Below, in pieces: positions 5,267 through 5,621 of a DNA stretch of 5,621 bases; position 1 is the stretch's first letter; every line of letters begins with the position of its first letter. Position numbers and translations under genes: made by a program. The DNA is from Deltaproteobacteria bacterium (lineage in GTDB: Bacteria; Desulfobacterota; Desulfobacteria; Desulfobacterales; C00003060): positions 1 to 5,621 of the forward strand of contig QMMV01000152.1 of the NCBI GenBank assembly GCA_003647435.1. The letters are read 5' to 3'. The notes under the pieces were generated by a model. The model was not told the DNA's origin, did not search any database, and worked only from the letters and a program-made list of their open reading frames with translations.

Positions 5267-5513
5267 GAGACCTTTGCATAACTCCTTTCCCACTCCTTTG
5301 TATGAACTTTTTGATCCATCCACGGGCTTGCTCACTAAATCCCACAAAAACAGGGCCTCACGGCCTCAAACAGTTTGTGATTTGTCCACTGGTGTGGGCC
5401 GCTCCCCCCGTTAAATTTCCCGAAGGGAACCCTATTTAACGGGGTGAACGTCGCCCGGATGGGTACCCCAAAAAACTCATAACGGTCGTTCAAAGAGGTT
5501 ATGCAAAGCTCTC
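5267..5513. mobile_element. Unrelated 247-bp inverted-repeat element
   Basis: The ends are 22-base imperfect inverted repeats: GAGACCTTTGCATAAC at 5267-5288 and, on the opposite strand, GAGAGCTTTGCATAAC at 5492-5513, matching at 19 of 22 positions. The interior has no usable ORF on either strand and contains a strong hairpin at 5406-5444. The structure suggests a non-autonomous relative of a DDE-transposase insertion sequence, or the shrunken remains of one. I could not assign a family. No clear target duplication was found; ACGTG words lie near both ends (5263-5267 and 5522-5526) but are offset. It occupies most of the gene-free stretch 5215-5621; the remaining 5514-5621 shows nothing I can name. 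Confidence 0.6.
5406..5444. repeat. Very stable compound hairpin inside the 247-bp element
   Basis: CCCCGTTAAAT (5406-5416) pairs perfectly with ATTTAACGGGG (5434-5444). Inside it TTCCC and GGGAA (5417-5429) form a second stem around GAA, leaving CCCT as a one-sided bulge. There is no T-run on the plus strand. It may act in transposition, as an RNA structure, or as a barrier to read-through into the element. Confidence 0.75.
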
Positions 5514-5621
5514 TTACCCTAACGTGGAAAGGCTCAAAAGCGATAGTCGGCAGTATTGTATCTGATTTAGTAAGTTTGAAAAGATACTTTTGCTGGTTAT
5601 AGGCACCCTGTGGTTTGATAC

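Noticed and set aside
5558..5621. GTATCTGATTTAG near the right edge as a further diverged left end of the miniature element
   Set aside because: It needs gaps to align and the sequence that follows does not match; GTATCT/AGATAC (5558-5563, 5582-5587) is only a short stem with an 18-base loop.

Overview
The window looks like chromosomal DNA of a Gram-negative anaerobe of the Desulfobacterota (former Deltaproteobacteria) type. The evidence is a conserved housekeeping block (murJ, ftsB, a TPR/dehydroquinase-like gene and efp on the minus strand, with rpsT divergent on the plus strand) and a winged-helix regulator of a kind known from polysaccharide clusters in that group. This assignment rests on protein recognition only; there is no 16S or other direct marker.

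Layout. 1-120 is a fold-back mobile element (copy A) cut by the left edge of the window. 140-730 (minus) is the winged-helix regulator, with its own candidate promoter and palindromic sites upstream. 854-1125 is a second, larger and inverted copy of the same element (copy B), which carries another small inverted-repeat element in its loop. 1223-1783 (minus) is elongation factor P. 1907-1952 is a right-end fragment of the element (copy C), and its last bases form the stop codon of the next gene. 1949-2698 (minus) joins a TPR segment to a type II dehydroquinase fold whose catalytic residues are mostly gone. 2777-3061 (minus) is FtsB and 3071-4648 (minus) is the lipid II flippase MurJ. 4773-5039 (plus) is ribosomal protein S20, with a UUG start. 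5130-5214 is the shortest copy of the element (copy D). 5267-5513 is an unrelated inverted-repeat element with a very strong internal hairpin. I see no gene in 5215-5621.

How it fits together. MurJ and FtsB act in envelope growth and division, and EF-P and S20 in translation. murJ, ftsB and the TPR/dehydroquinase-like gene are closely spaced and probably co-transcribed. efp may once have been the next gene in that operon but is now separated from it by element debris. The regulator gene is a stand-alone unit bracketed by inverted element copies.

The most unusual content is non-coding. The copies of one miniature element have nested architectures: a core of 85 bp (D), a core plus long hairpin arms (A), and a core plus arms plus an inserted second element (B). 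The loop between the arms points the opposite way, relative to the element ends, in A and B. The most unusual protein is the TPR-pseudo-dehydroquinase.
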